A stretch of 64,000 nucleotides of DNA from Pedobacter nyackensis (GTDB taxonomy: Bacteria > Bacteroidota > Bacteroidia > Sphingobacteriales > Sphingobacteriaceae), in contig NZ_FWYB01000009.1 in assembly GCF_900176505.1 (NCBI RefSeq), positions 124,001-188,000 on the forward strand, given 5' to 3'. Below the pieces are notes generated by a model. It made no database searches, was not told the origin of the DNA, and worked only from the letters and a program-made list of their open reading frames with translations. Numbering within the stretch: position 1 is the first letter of the stretch; every line of letters starts with the position of its first letter. Made by a program: the position numbers and the translations under genes. Below, one piece after another: positions 34,702 through 44,317 of the stretch.

Positions 34702-35929
34702 AAATGAAGTATTCCGAATAGCCGTTCGTAAGTTCGGCCCCTTCGAATCGGCCATGCAAAAGGTGTGGGACCAATATTGTCTTTCTTCCGGTTGCGGATT
34801 AAAGGCGGAGCTGGTGCCCATGGATTTGCATGAACTTCATGAAAGTACATTGTTAAATAAAGGACTAAAAAATGGCGACTGGGATGTAGCCCATATCAAT
34901 ACCGATTGGTTGTATGAAGGTTGTACCGCTGGTGCCTTCGAGGATTTGAAGCCTTTTATCGATCAGCTGCCACCTGCTGCATTTCCAGGGGGATGGAGCA
35001 ATTCTTTACTGGCTTCACAGCAGTTTAAAGATCAGGTTGTTGGTTTGCCATTTCATGATGGCCCTGAATGCCTGATTTATAGAAAGGATCTGTTTGAAGA
35101 TAAGACAGAGCAGGAACGCTATCTGGTAGAATATGGGAAGCCGCTTGCTGTTCCTGAAACGTGGCCGGATTTTGTTAAGGTTGCCCGTTTCTTTAATCGC
35201 CCTGAGCAAAACTTATTCGGAACTGTATTTGCCTGTTACCCTGATGGACACAATACGGTGTTTGATTTTTGTTTGCAGCTTTGGAGTCGTGGAGGTGACC
35301 TGATAGATGAAAACGGCCGTGTTAATGTTAATTCTCCATATGCGATTGACGCTCTGGAGTTTTACAGGGGAGTGGTAAAAGATAAGGAAGCAATACATCC
35401 AGGTTCTGCTGAGTTCGATTCGGTAAGGGCCGGTGCAGCTTTTGCCAGGGGAGAAGTGGCCATGATGATCAACTGGTTTGGTTTTGCTTCTGTTTGTGAA
35501 GTAGATCCCGCATCGGCGGTGAAAGGGAAAGTAGAAGTAGGCTTAATACCGTCTGCCCAGGGCTGTACACCTACCTCATTGAATGTGTACTGGCTGTATA
35601 CCATAGGGTCTGGTAGCAGGCATAAACAAATTGCTTACGATTTCATCCGCTTTGCAGTAAATGAAGCGAATGATAAACTGCTTACTCTTGAAGGTGGGAT
35701 TGGCTGTCGCGTATCGACCTGGAAGGATGCAGAAATCAACCAGATTGTACCATATTATCACAAGCTCGAACAATTGCATGAAAATGCGAAGACTCTACCC
35801 CAGAAATACAACTGGGCAGAAATTGCTGTGCTTATAGATGAAATGGTATTGAACGCTTTGCATTCAGATAAAGCGGTTACCGAAATTGTAAAAGCAGCAC
35901 AGGATAAGATTAATTTAATTGACAAATAG
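34694..35929 (+). CDS. Solute-binding-protein-fold protein without signal peptide (2)
   Basis: About 411 residues from ATG 34694, which overlaps the end of the CoA-transferase gene by eight bases; a GTG at 34688 would add two residues. Family-1 binding-protein features: W-D-V-A-H-I-N-T-D-W-L near residue 60, G-L-P-F-H-D-G-P-E-C-L-I-Y-R-K-D-L-F near 120, W-P-D-F-V-K-V-A-R, and A-R-G-E-V-A-M-M-I-N-W near 255, the last being highly typical of sugar-binding subunits. As with the protein at 31229 there is no signal peptide or lipobox, and none is possible upstream because that sequence codes for the CoA-transferase. The two binding-fold genes bracket the CoA-transferase pair, which points to a joint function. 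Confidence 0.72.
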   Translation: MNKNEVFRIAVRKFGPFESAMQKVWDQYCLSSGCGLKAELVPMDLHELHESTLLNKGLKNGDWDVAHINTDWLYEGCTAGAFEDLKPFIDQLPPAAFPGGWSNSLLASQQFKDQVVGLPFHDGPECLIYRKDLFEDKTEQERYLVEYGKPLAVPETWPDFVKVARFFNRPEQNLFGTVFACYPDGHNTVFDFCLQLWSRGGDLIDENGRVNVNSPYAIDALEFYRGVVKDKEAIHPGSAEFDSVRAGAAFARGEVAMMINWFGFASVCEVDPASAVKGKVEVGLIPSAQGCTPTSLNVYWLYTIGSGSRHKQIAYDFIRFAVNEANDKLLTLEGGIGCRVSTWKDAEINQIVPYYHKLEQLHENAKTLPQKYNWAEIAVLIDEMVLNALHSDKAVTEIVKAAQDKINLIDK

Positions 35930-35935
35930 ACCTTT

Positions 35936-37015
35936 ATGGAAATCATATATAAACCTCAGTTACCTGAAACTACACATCCTATTATCATTATTGGGGCTGG
36001 TGGTATTGTAGCTGATGCACATCTTCCGGCCTATAAAAAAGCAGGCTTTATGGTGCATGGTATCGTAAACCGTACCAAAGCCAGAGCAGAGAAACTTGCG
36101 GAAATTTTTCAGATTCCCAATGTGTATGAATCTATAGCAGAAGCAGTAGCTAAAGCACCTGAGCATGCTGTATATGATCTGACCATTATGCCGGAGCAAT
36201 ACATTGAGGTGCTGGACCAATTACCTGATGGTGCTGCTGTATTGATTCAGAAACCTATGGGTGATAATTTTCATCAGGCCAGAGAGATATTGGAACTATG
36301 CAGAAAGAAAAAGCTGGTTGCAGCTATCAACTTCCAGTTGCGTTTTGCGCCATTTGTTAGTGCAGCAAGGGACATGATCCAAAAAGGCCTGATTGGTGAG
36401 CTGTATGATATGGAAGTGCGGGTGACCATTAAAACGCCATGGGAGATCTTTCCGCATGTGATCGTTCATCCACGATTGGAAATTCAATACCATAGCATTC
36501 ATTATATAGATATGGTACGTTCATTTTTAGGAGAACCGGAAACGGTAATGGCAAAAACGCTAAAGCATCCTGCAAAAACACTTTCGTCCTCCCGATCAAC
36601 TATTTTATTTGATTACGGAGATACCATGCATGCAGTAATCAACACCAATCATGATCATGATTTTGGCCCGCATAACCAGGAGAGTTTCATCAAATGGGAA
36701 GGTACCAAAGGTGCAATAAAAGCCAAGATGGGTTTACTGATGGATTATCCACATGGGGTTCCTGATGTATTTGAATATTGCCTGATTGAAGAAGGTAAAG
36801 TTCCGGAATGGAAAAAAATGGATTTGGAAGGTTCATGGTTTCCGGAAGCATTTATCGGTACAATGGCTAACCTGATGCGTTATAAAGAAGGATCATCTGA
36901 CGTGCTGTATACCAGTGTAGAAGATGTGATTAAAACAATGGCAGTAGTAGAAAGTGCGTACTTGTCTAGCGACAAGGGCGGAATAAAAGTAAATGAGCAG
37001 CTGAACGCTGAGTAA
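35936..37015 (+). CDS. Gfo/Idh/MocA family dehydrogenase (second)
   Basis: 359 residues, cytoplasmic. The Rossmann motif I-I-I-G-A-G-G-I-V-A-D-A-H-L-P-A-Y lies at residues 18-34. The family E-K-P motif is present as Q-K-P-M-G-D-N at about residue 104. The substrate domain contains P-R-L-E-I-Q-Y-H-S-I-H-Y-I-D-M, with the candidate catalytic His. It lies six bases after a binding-fold gene and 21 bases before a MaoC-type hydratase gene, inside the six-gene cytoplasmic module. It probably oxidises or reduces a hydroxyl of the acid or sugar acid handled by the CoA-transferases. Confidence 0.82.
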   Translation: MEIIYKPQLPETTHPIIIIGAGGIVADAHLPAYKKAGFMVHGIVNRTKARAEKLAEIFQIPNVYESIAEAVAKAPEHAVYDLTIMPEQYIEVLDQLPDGAAVLIQKPMGDNFHQAREILELCRKKKLVAAINFQLRFAPFVSAARDMIQKGLIGELYDMEVRVTIKTPWEIFPHVIVHPRLEIQYHSIHYIDMVRSFLGEPETVMAKTLKHPAKTLSSSRSTILFDYGDTMHAVINTNHDHDFGPHNQESFIKWEGTKGAIKAKMGLLMDYPHGVPDVFEYCLIEEGKVPEWKKMDLEGSWFPEAFIGTMANLMRYKEGSSDVLYTSVEDVIKTMAVVESAYLSSDKGGIKVNEQLNAE

Positions 37016-37036
37016 CATTATAAAGACGTAAAAGCA

Positions 37037-37477
37037 ATGTATTTTAAATCAATATTTTTTGAAGATTACCAGTTGGACGATAAACGGGTAACATTAGGAA
37101 GAACCATTACAGAAACAGATTTTGTGGTTCATGCAGGGCATACAGGCGATTTCTTTCCCCATCACATGGATGAGGAATGGTGCAAGACCCAGCCTTTTAA
37201 GCATAGAATAGCTCATGGAACCATGATATTTAGCATAGGCATCGGGCTAACAGCTTCTGAAATTAATCCTGAGGCTTTTTCTAAAGGATATGATCGCTTA
37301 CGTTTTGTAAAACCTGTTTTTATAGGTGATACCATTCATTCGGAAATCACCATTTCTGAAAAGGCAGAAGCTAAGAAGCCTGAATATGGAACCGTAACAG
37401 AACATGTAGAAATTAAAAACCAACATGGAGAAGTAGTATTGGTGTGTGATCACCTGCTATTGGTAAAAAAGAAATAG
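37037..37477 (+). CDS. MaoC-like hotdog hydratase/dehydratase
   Basis: 146 residues with a single hotdog fold. The hydratase-2 motif is present as H-T-G-D-F-F-P-H-H-M-D, giving the catalytic pair Asp38/His43, followed by R-I-A-H-G-T-M and the closing strands. Such enzymes add water to or remove it from enoyl-CoA or similar acyl-CoA substrates, and Mesaconyl-CoA-type members also act on branched acids. Placement immediately after two CoA-transferase genes supports a CoA-ester substrate made by them. It is the last gene of the module; a 10-base T tract (37481-37490) follows without a hairpin. Confidence 0.85.
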   Translation: MYFKSIFFEDYQLDDKRVTLGRTITETDFVVHAGHTGDFFPHHMDEEWCKTQPFKHRIAHGTMIFSIGIGLTASEINPEAFSKGYDRLRFVKPVFIGDTIHSEITISEKAEAKKPEYGTVTEHVEIKNQHGEVVLVCDHLLLVKKK

Positions 37478-37521
37478 TAATTTTTTTTTTGGATAAAAAT
37501 CAACCCTAACACGACCAATAT

Positions 37522-38835
37522 ATGAACCACAACACAGAACCGGAAGTAGTTATCATAAGCGATGAGGCTACAGGTAAAGGAGATACAGCAACAGGTAAGA
37601 AATATTTAGTGCCATTTATTCTGGTGGTGAGCTTATTCTTTTTATGGGGAATGGCGCATAACCTGGATTCTATACTTATACCACATTTAAAAAAGGCTTG
37701 TGATTTAAATAACAGGCAGTCGACCTTAATAGATACATCTGTGTTCCTGGCTTATTTTTTAATGGCCATTCCTGCAGGAATGATTCTTAAGAAATGGGGC
37801 TACAAAGCGAGTATGATCATTGGATTGTTGGTATTTGCAGGAGGAGCATTTTTATTTGTACCGGCAGCTAACCAATTGTCATACGTAACATTTTTAATTG
37901 CCTTATTTATCATTGGTTGCGGATTAACGATTTTAGAAACCTCCGCAAATCCATATGCTGCGGTTTTAGGTGATCCGTCCAAAGCGACAAGCAGATTGAA
38001 TCTTGCCGCATCTTTTAATGGACTGGCTGCTATGGTAGCACCATTTATCGGTTCGATGTTTATCCTTTCGGGAAAATCGCATACCAAGGAAGAACTGGAT
38101 GCCATGACCGATGTAGCTCGTTCCAGCTATTTTATGGAAGAAGCAGCATCTGTTAAAATGCCTTACATTGTTCTGGGGGTTGTATTGGTTGTAATTGCCA
38201 TTATCTTTTATTTTGTAAATCTTCCGGAAATAAAGACTAAAAGTAAAGATGGTATTGCTGAAGGTAGCTTTTTTGGTGCATTGCGTCATAAGCATTTAAG
38301 GTGGGCCGTGGTTGCGCAGTTTTTTTATGTTGGAGCACAGGTTTGTGTAACCAGCTTTTTTATCAGGATGGCGCAGCAAGGTGCCGGGTTCGACGAGAAG
38401 ACAGCTGCTTACTATCTTGCTATGTATGGCTTACTCTTTATGGTAGGTCGTTTTGCAGGCACAGCAATTCTGCAGTTTATTTCTTCTCATAAATTGTTGT
38501 CTTTATATGCAGTTATAGCTGTTTTCCTGAGCTTAATCGCAATTCTTGGTCAGGGAGCTTATGTGGTTTATGCCCTGGGCGCCATAGGATTTTTCATGTC
38601 GATTATGTTTCCAACCATATTTGCCCTGGGAATTGATGGCATTGGAGATGATACCAAGCCTGGATCATCCTGGTTAATTATGTCTATTGTAGGGGGTGCA
38701 ATTCTACCTTATGGCATGGGGACCCTGATCGATTTAAATGGAGATAATATTCAGATTGGCTACAGTATCCCGCTGGTTTGTTTTCTGATCATCTTGTACT
38801 TCGGATTGAAGGGCTATAAAATTGCCCATAAATAG
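37522..38835 (+). CDS. FucP-type sugar:H+ symporter (MFS)
   Basis: 437 residues with about 12 membrane segments. The first, after a 25-residue cytoplasmic tail, reads F-I-L-V-V-S-L-F-F-L-W-G-M-A-H-N-L-D-S-I, the diagnostic start of the FucP/NagP/GluP family, followed by L-I-P-H-L-K-K and the P-A-G-M-I-L-K-K-W-G-Y loop. E-T-S-A-N-P-Y near residue 140 is also typical. The family imports fucose, glucose/galactose or N-acetylglucosamine with protons; L-fucose and L-rhamnose are both 6-deoxy sugars, so L-rhamnose or another deoxy or branched sugar is plausible here. The GH106 gene follows directly after its stop codon. Confidence 0.9.
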   Translation: MNHNTEPEVVIISDEATGKGDTATGKKYLVPFILVVSLFFLWGMAHNLDSILIPHLKKACDLNNRQSTLIDTSVFLAYFLMAIPAGMILKKWGYKASMIIGLLVFAGGAFLFVPAANQLSYVTFLIALFIIGCGLTILETSANPYAAVLGDPSKATSRLNLAASFNGLAAMVAPFIGSMFILSGKSHTKEELDAMTDVARSSYFMEEAASVKMPYIVLGVVLVVIAIIFYFVNLPEIKTKSKDGIAEGSFFGALRHKHLRWAVVAQFFYVGAQVCVTSFFIRMAQQGAGFDEKTAAYYLAMYGLLFMVGRFAGTAILQFISSHKLLSLYAVIAVFLSLIAILGQGAYVVYALGAIGFFMSIMFPTIFALGIDGIGDDTKPGSSWLIMSIVGGAILPYGMGTLIDLNGDNIQIGYSIPLVCFLIILYFGLKGYKIAHK

Positions 38836-41800
38836 ATGAATTGTGGTATGAGTTTTAGCATAAAAGGGATTTTGTCGGTTTTTGTAATCTGGTGCACAAT
38901 AGCAGTAATACCTGTTCATGCCCAGAAAAATGAGACGACTAAACCCTGGGTGTTGTGGCACTGGATCCAGGGTGGGGTTTCAAAATCTGGCATTACTGCT
39001 GATCTGGAGGCCATGAAATCCGCAGGTCTTGGTGGGGCTTACCTCTTGTCAATCAAAGGTGCTGCTAATCCTCCAATATTTAGCCCGCCGGCACAGCAGT
39101 TAACTCCGCATTGGTGGGACATGGTCACCTTCGCCATGCAGGAAGCCAAACGTTTAAACTTCAAACTCGGAATGCATGTGAGCGACGGCTTCGCACTCGC
39201 TGGCGGCCCATGGATCACGCCTGAGCTATCCATGCAAAAGGTTGTATCTACTCAGTTGAATATCCAGGGTGGAAAACAAACTAAATTTAAGCTGGAACAG
39301 CCGGAAACAATCGAAGGTTATTATAAAGATATTGCAGTGTACGCTTACCCTTCACCCGAAGGTACAGGCATTACTACTCGAACTGTAGTACCGATAATCA
39401 GTACCAGTAATGGCGCGGATGCGAGTGGACTGGTTATCGCTGGAAATAAAAAAAGTTTTGGTAGTAACGAACCATGCTGGTTTCAGTATGCTTTTGAGCA
39501 GCCCTTCACTACACGGAGTCTCAAAATAAAGACAGGTGGTAACAACTATCAGGCTCATCGTCTTGAAGTACAGGTGAGTGACGATGGAAAAGTTTTTCGT
39601 TCCATCGGTCGGCTGGAGCCTCCTCGTCATGGCTGGCAGGATACTGATGCTGATGTTACGCATTCCCTTGTTCCGGTTACCGCAAGGTATTACCGTTTTG
39701 TTTACGACAAAAGAGGATCGGAACCGGGCTCGGAAGACCTGGATGCCGCCAAGTGGAAACCTTCTTTGAAATTGCTTAACCTGGAGCTTTCTGGCGAAGG
39801 AAGGATCAATCAGTATGAAGGAAAATCAGCAGCTGTATGGCGCATCAGTAAACGTAGTACTGCTGCACAATTGCCGGATCAGCTATGTGTTCCATTGAAT
39901 AAAATTATAGACCTGAGCACAAAACTAAATAAGGATGGCAGTCTGAGCTGGAAAGCACCTAAAGGAAACTGGACCATCTTGAGGATTGGTCATACTTCTA
40001 CCGAGCATACAAATGCTACCGGAGGTGGCGGTAAAGGTCTTGAGTGCGATAAATTTAACCCGGTTGCTGTGAAATTACAGTTCGACAGCTGGTATGGTGA
40101 AGCCTTGAAAAGAGGCGGTCCGGAAATCGCTTCCAAAGTCCTGACCGAATTGTTTATAGACAGCTGGGAATGCGGAAGCCAGAATTGGTCGTCCTTATTC
40201 GCTGCAGAGTTTAAAAAGCGTAGGGGATATGACATGATGCCTTACCTGCCCATTATGACAGGCTTGCCGGTCCAGACGGCTGCAGTTTCAGAAGGTTTTT
40301 TATACGACTTGCGTAAAACTATCGCTGAATTGGTCGTAGATCAGTTCTACACCCCACTCGCGGCACTGGCGAAGGAAAAAGGAGTCAATTTTGCCGCGGA
40401 AAGTGTGGCACCAACTATGATTAGTGACGGGCTGATGCACTATAAAACCGTGGATGTACCCATGGGTGAGTTCTGGTTGAACAGTCCGACTCATGATAAG
40501 CCCAATGACATGATGGATGCCATTTCCGGTGCTCATATTTATGGCAAAAACATCATCCAGGCCGAAGCTTTTACCTCGATCCGTATGGACTGGTCTGAGC
40601 ATCCTGGCAACATGAAAACTTTACTGGACCGGAACTATGCATTGGGTATCAATAAGATGGTTTATCATGTGTTTGCCCATAATCCCTGGATGGACAGGAA
40701 ACCAGGAATGACATTGGATGGCATCGGTTTGTACTTTCAGCGTGATCAGACCTGGTGGAAACCGGGTAAAGCCTGGGTGAGTTATGCGGAACGTGTGCAA
40801 ACATTATTGCAACAAGGAAATCCAGTTGTAGATATCGCCGTTTTTACCGGCGACGAAATTCCCCGCAGATCAGTATTACCTGATCGGTTGGTATCAGTTT
40901 TACCGGGTGTTTTCGGAAAAGATGTAGTAGATAATGAGCGGACCAGGTTGATGAACGTTGGCGAGCCTTTAAGGATAAAGCCAATGGGGGTAAACCACTC
41001 TGCGAATATGGCTGATCCTGAGAATTGGGTTAATCCTTTACGTGGGTATGCTTACGACTCCTTTAACCCCGATGTATTGAGTACAGCAGTAGTAAAAGAT
41101 AAAAAAGTAGTGTTCACTAGGGGTGCCAGTTATTCCATATTAGTAATTCCGGGTAAAACAGTTATGGATCCCAACTACCAGTACATGAACTACGAAACAG
41201 TAAAACAATTACTTGCCCTGGTAAAAGCAGGAGCTACAGTTTTACTCAATGAGAAACCGCTTTACCAGTCGGGCTTAAAACAGGTGAAAGAAACTGAATT
41301 TAAAAATGTAGTTGATGAATTATGGAAGCCGGGAAGAAATGGTGAAGGCTTTGTGAATATAGGCGCTTTTCAGGAAGATACATTTAAAGCGCTGAACCTT
41401 GATCGGGATTTATTTGTTACAGAAGCCGGACAAACCGAATATGCAAAATATATCGCTTATACGCACCGGAGAACTATAGATGAAGATATTTACTTTATAG
41501 CCAATCAGTTGAATGAGTCTAGGTTGCTAAACTTTTCATTCCGGATTTCTGACGTGAAAAGCGCGCCAGAATTATATGATGCCGTTTCGGGGAAAAGCTG
41601 GAAAGCTGGAGATTGGTCGGTAGTGGATGGAAGGTTGGAGCTACAGGTTAAACTGGAAGCGAATGCATCGCTTTTTGTGAGTTTTGATCGCAATGCTGAA
41701 CCTGCGAAACCAGTTGCCGGTAAAGCGAATTTTGAGGTATTTAATACTGGTCAGGTATTGACAGGAGATTGGAACGTAAGCTTCGACGCTGCCTATGGCG

Positions 41801-42225
41801 GACCATCAAAGCCATTGGTTTTTGCAGCACTTGCGGATTGGAGTACCAGCACAGATTCCCTGGTTAAATACTATTCTGGTACTGCGGTTTATACCAAAAC
41901 TTTCCAGTTTAAAGGAAATAAACAGGCAGGAACCTGGCTGGATCTGGGGAAAGTAGCCAATATAGCAGAGGTAAAGGTGAATGGCATTTCTTGTGGGATT
42001 GTATGGACGCCCCCTTACCGGGTAGACATCAGTAAGGTGCTTAAAAGAGGAAACAACAACATTAGTATTGAAGTCAGCAATACCTGGGCAAACAGGCTGA
42101 TCGGCGATCAGCGACTACCAGAAAATAAACGGATCACAAAGACTAACGCACCTTATCGCCTGGAGGGTAAACCTTTACTGGAAGCTGGGCTACTAGGGCC
42201 TGTTACCATTCAGACTGTAAAATAA
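38836..42225 (+). CDS. Secreted GH106 alpha-L-rhamnosidase
   Basis: 1129 residues with a signal peptide ending near V-H-A-Q (about residue 30; ATG 38848 is an alternative start). The mature start K-P-W-V-L-W-H-W-I-Q-G-G-V-S-K-S-G-I-T is characteristic of the family, followed by L-G-M-H-V-S-D-G-F-A. A discoidin-like sugar-binding insertion lies at about residues 205-290 (W-F-Q-Y-A-F-E-Q-P and V-Q-V-S-D-D-G-K). The catalytic barrel resumes with L-F-I-D-S-W-E-C-G near residue 438, and a galactose-binding-like domain closes the protein (L-G-K-V-A-N-I-A-E-V-K-V-N-G). GH106 enzymes are calcium-dependent inverting rhamnosidases; a well-studied member acts on rhamnogalacturonan II. This is the fourth rhamnosidase in the window. 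Confidence 0.9.
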   Translation: MNCGMSFSIKGILSVFVIWCTIAVIPVHAQKNETTKPWVLWHWIQGGVSKSGITADLEAMKSAGLGGAYLLSIKGAANPPIFSPPAQQLTPHWWDMVTFAMQEAKRLNFKLGMHVSDGFALAGGPWITPELSMQKVVSTQLNIQGGKQTKFKLEQPETIEGYYKDIAVYAYPSPEGTGITTRTVVPIISTSNGADASGLVIAGNKKSFGSNEPCWFQYAFEQPFTTRSLKIKTGGNNYQAHRLEVQVSDDGKVFRSIGRLEPPRHGWQDTDADVTHSLVPVTARYYRFVYDKRGSEPGSEDLDAAKWKPSLKLLNLELSGEGRINQYEGKSAAVWRISKRSTAAQLPDQLCVPLNKIIDLSTKLNKDGSLSWKAPKGNWTILRIGHTSTEHTNATGGGGKGLECDKFNPVAVKLQFDSWYGEALKRGGPEIASKVLTELFIDSWECGSQNWSSLFAAEFKKRRGYDMMPYLPIMTGLPVQTAAVSEGFLYDLRKTIAELVVDQFYTPLAALAKEKGVNFAAESVAPTMISDGLMHYKTVDVPMGEFWLNSPTHDKPNDMMDAISGAHIYGKNIIQAEAFTSIRMDWSEHPGNMKTLLDRNYALGINKMVYHVFAHNPWMDRKPGMTLDGIGLYFQRDQTWWKPGKAWVSYAERVQTLLQQGNPVVDIAVFTGDEIPRRSVLPDRLVSVLPGVFGKDVVDNERTRLMNVGEPLRIKPMGVNHSANMADPENWVNPLRGYAYDSFNPDVLSTAVVKDKKVVFTRGASYSILVIPGKTVMDPNYQYMNYETVKQLLALVKAGATVLLNEKPLYQSGLKQVKETEFKNVVDELWKPGRNGEGFVNIGAFQEDTFKALNLDRDLFVTEAGQTEYAKYIAYTHRRTIDEDIYFIANQLNESRLLNFSFRISDVKSAPELYDAVSGKSWKAGDWSVVDGRLELQVKLEANASLFVSFDRNAEPAKPVAGKANFEVFNTGQVLTGDWNVSFDAAYGGPSKPLVFAALADWSTSTDSLVKYYSGTAVYTKTFQFKGNKQAGTWLDLGKVANIAEVKVNGISCGIVWTPPYRVDISKVLKRGNNNISIEVSNTWANRLIGDQRLPENKRITKTNAPYRLEGKPLLEAGLLGPVTIQTVK

Positions 42226-42261
42226 ATACGATTAACCGAACCATAAAACCAATATATAAAC

Positions 42262-44310
42262 ATGAAAAGGATCAAAGTACAGCTAAGGAAAGTTTTGTTG
42301 TACAGTACTTGTTCGGCATTGTTTTTTCCGATACTGAATAGTGCTGCACAAGACAAAAGCCTGGTAAACACGAAAGAAAGCAGTCATGCTAAGCTCCATA
42401 GTCCGAATATGAAGGACGTAAACTGGACGAAGGGTTTCTGGGCTGACCGGTTTAAGATTGCCAAAGAAACTATGGTGCCAAATATGTGGGACATCTATAA
42501 CGATGAACACATCAGTCATGCTTTTAAGAATTTTGAAATTGCTGCCGGCCTGGACACCGGATCACATAAAGGCCCTTCTTTTCATGATGGCGATTACTAT
42601 AAAACGCTGGAAGCTATGGCTAGCATGTATGCTTCAACACATGATAAGAAACTAGAGGCTAAGATGGATAAGGCCATTGCCGTGATTGCAAAATCACAGC
42701 GGGAAGATGGCTATATCTACACAAAGGCCATGATAGAGCAACGTAAAACTGGCTCAAACAACCAGTTTCAGGATAGGTTGAGTTTTGAAGCTTATAATAT
42801 TGGCCATTTGATGACTGCCGGATGTGTGCATTACAGAGCAACAGGGAAAACCAATTTATTAGATGTCGCTAAGAAAGCCACTGAATACCTATACAATTTT
42901 TATCAGAAGGCATCTCCTGCCTTGGCTAGAAATGCCATTTGTCCCTCTCATTATATGGGTGTTATCGAAATGTACCGTACAACCAGGGAACCTCGTTATT
43001 TAGAACTGGCCAAGCACCTGATTGCCATTAAAGGTAAAATTGATGATGGTACAGATGATAACCAGGACAGGATTCCATTTTTAAAGCAAACCAAAGCTAC
43101 GGGACATGCGGTAAGGGCAAACTACCTATATGCCGGCGTGGCCGATTTATACGCTGAAACTGGTAACGATTCTCTAATGCATACGCTGAATTTGATGTGG
43201 GATGATGTAAATCAGCATAAGATGTACATCACCGGGGGCTGTGGCTCTTTGTATGATGGTACTTCTCCTGACGGGACTTCATATAACCCCACAGAGGTGC
43301 AAAAGATTCACCAGGCCTTCGGTAGAGATTATCAGCTGCCCAACTTCACAGCTCACAATGAAACCTGTGCTAATATTGGAAATGTACTCTGGAACTGGAG
43401 AATGCTGCAGATTAGCGGAGATGCAAAGTACGCTGACGTAATGGAACTTGCCTTGCACAACAGTGTGCTTTCAGGTATAAGCCTGGATGGAAAGAAATTC
43501 TTATATACCAATCCGCTTAGTTATTCGGATGACCTGCCTTTTAAACAACGCTGGTCTAAAGACCGAGTACCATACATCGGCTTATCAAACTGTTGTCCGC
43601 CAAACGTAGTGCGGACCATTGCTGAGGTAAGTGATTATGCTTATAGTATTTCTGATAAAGGATTGTGGTTTAATCTGTATGGTGGTAATACCATAAACAC
43701 TAATTTAAGTGATGGATCGAAGGTTAGTCTTATCCAGGAAACGAATTATCCATGGGATGGCAACATTAAAATCAGGATCAAAGCAACGGGAACTAAGCCT
43801 TATTCTATGTTTTTCCGTATTCCGGGCTGGACTTCCCATGCATCTGTTAAGGTGAATGGAAAGACCGAAAACGTTGTACTAACTCCGGGTACTTATGCGG
43901 AACTGAACCGTAAATGGAAAGCTGGAGATCAGGTTGAGCTGGTATTGCCGATGGAGGCACAGCTGGTGGAATCAAATCCTCTGGTAGAAGAAACCAGGAA
44001 CCAGATAGCGGTTAAACGCGGACCTATAGTTTACTGTCTGGAATCTTCTGACTTGCCAGGTAAAAGAATCTTTAATGTTTTTATTCCTGCTAAGATCAGT
44101 TTAAAGGCTAGTCCTATACAAATTGATGGAGCAGATATGATGAGCCTGGAAGGTACTGCGCAGCTGATTGAAAATAAGGACTGGAAAAATGTGCTTTATC
44201 GCCCACTTAATGAATCAAATACAATAACGCCGATCAGGCTGGTGCCTTATTTTGCCTGGGGTAACCGTGGGCATTCGGAAATGTCGGTTTGGCTACCTGT
44301 AAGCAGATAG
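42262..44310 (+). CDS. GH127 family beta-L-arabinofuranosidase (DUF1680)
   Basis: 682 residues with an N-terminal signal peptide (cleavage near A-A-Q-D, residue 30). The core is an (alpha/alpha)6 barrel with an N-terminal signature V-N-W-T-K-G-F-W-A-D-R. The cysteine-glutamate zinc site of GH127 is complete: Glu367 and Cys369 in H-N-E-T-C-A-N and the Cys444-Cys445 pair in S-N-C-C-P-P-N. In this family one of the paired cysteines is the catalytic nucleophile. GH127 releases beta-L-arabinofuranose, while relatives (GH146) do the same on pectic arabinan, so the precise family needs a tree. It lies 36 bases after GH106 and 7 bases before the RuBisCO-like gene. Confidence 0.88.
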   Translation: MKRIKVQLRKVLLYSTCSALFFPILNSAAQDKSLVNTKESSHAKLHSPNMKDVNWTKGFWADRFKIAKETMVPNMWDIYNDEHISHAFKNFEIAAGLDTGSHKGPSFHDGDYYKTLEAMASMYASTHDKKLEAKMDKAIAVIAKSQREDGYIYTKAMIEQRKTGSNNQFQDRLSFEAYNIGHLMTAGCVHYRATGKTNLLDVAKKATEYLYNFYQKASPALARNAICPSHYMGVIEMYRTTREPRYLELAKHLIAIKGKIDDGTDDNQDRIPFLKQTKATGHAVRANYLYAGVADLYAETGNDSLMHTLNLMWDDVNQHKMYITGGCGSLYDGTSPDGTSYNPTEVQKIHQAFGRDYQLPNFTAHNETCANIGNVLWNWRMLQISGDAKYADVMELALHNSVLSGISLDGKKFLYTNPLSYSDDLPFKQRWSKDRVPYIGLSNCCPPNVVRTIAEVSDYAYSISDKGLWFNLYGGNTINTNLSDGSKVSLIQETNYPWDGNIKIRIKATGTKPYSMFFRIPGWTSHASVKVNGKTENVVLTPGTYAELNRKWKAGDQVELVLPMEAQLVESNPLVEETRNQIAVKRGPIVYCLESSDLPGKRIFNVFIPAKISLKASPIQIDGADMMSLEGTAQLIENKDWKNVLYRPLNESNTITPIRLVPYFAWGNRGHSEMSVWLPVSR

Positions 44311-44317
44311 TAAAAAA

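Noticed and set aside
31229..35929. ABC sugar importer operon
   Set aside because: The two binding-fold proteins have no export signal, and no permease or ATPase genes are present.
37481..37490. Ten-T tract after the MaoC gene as a terminator
   Set aside because: No stem precedes it and the next gene is co-oriented 44 bases away; it is treated as a simple homopolymer.
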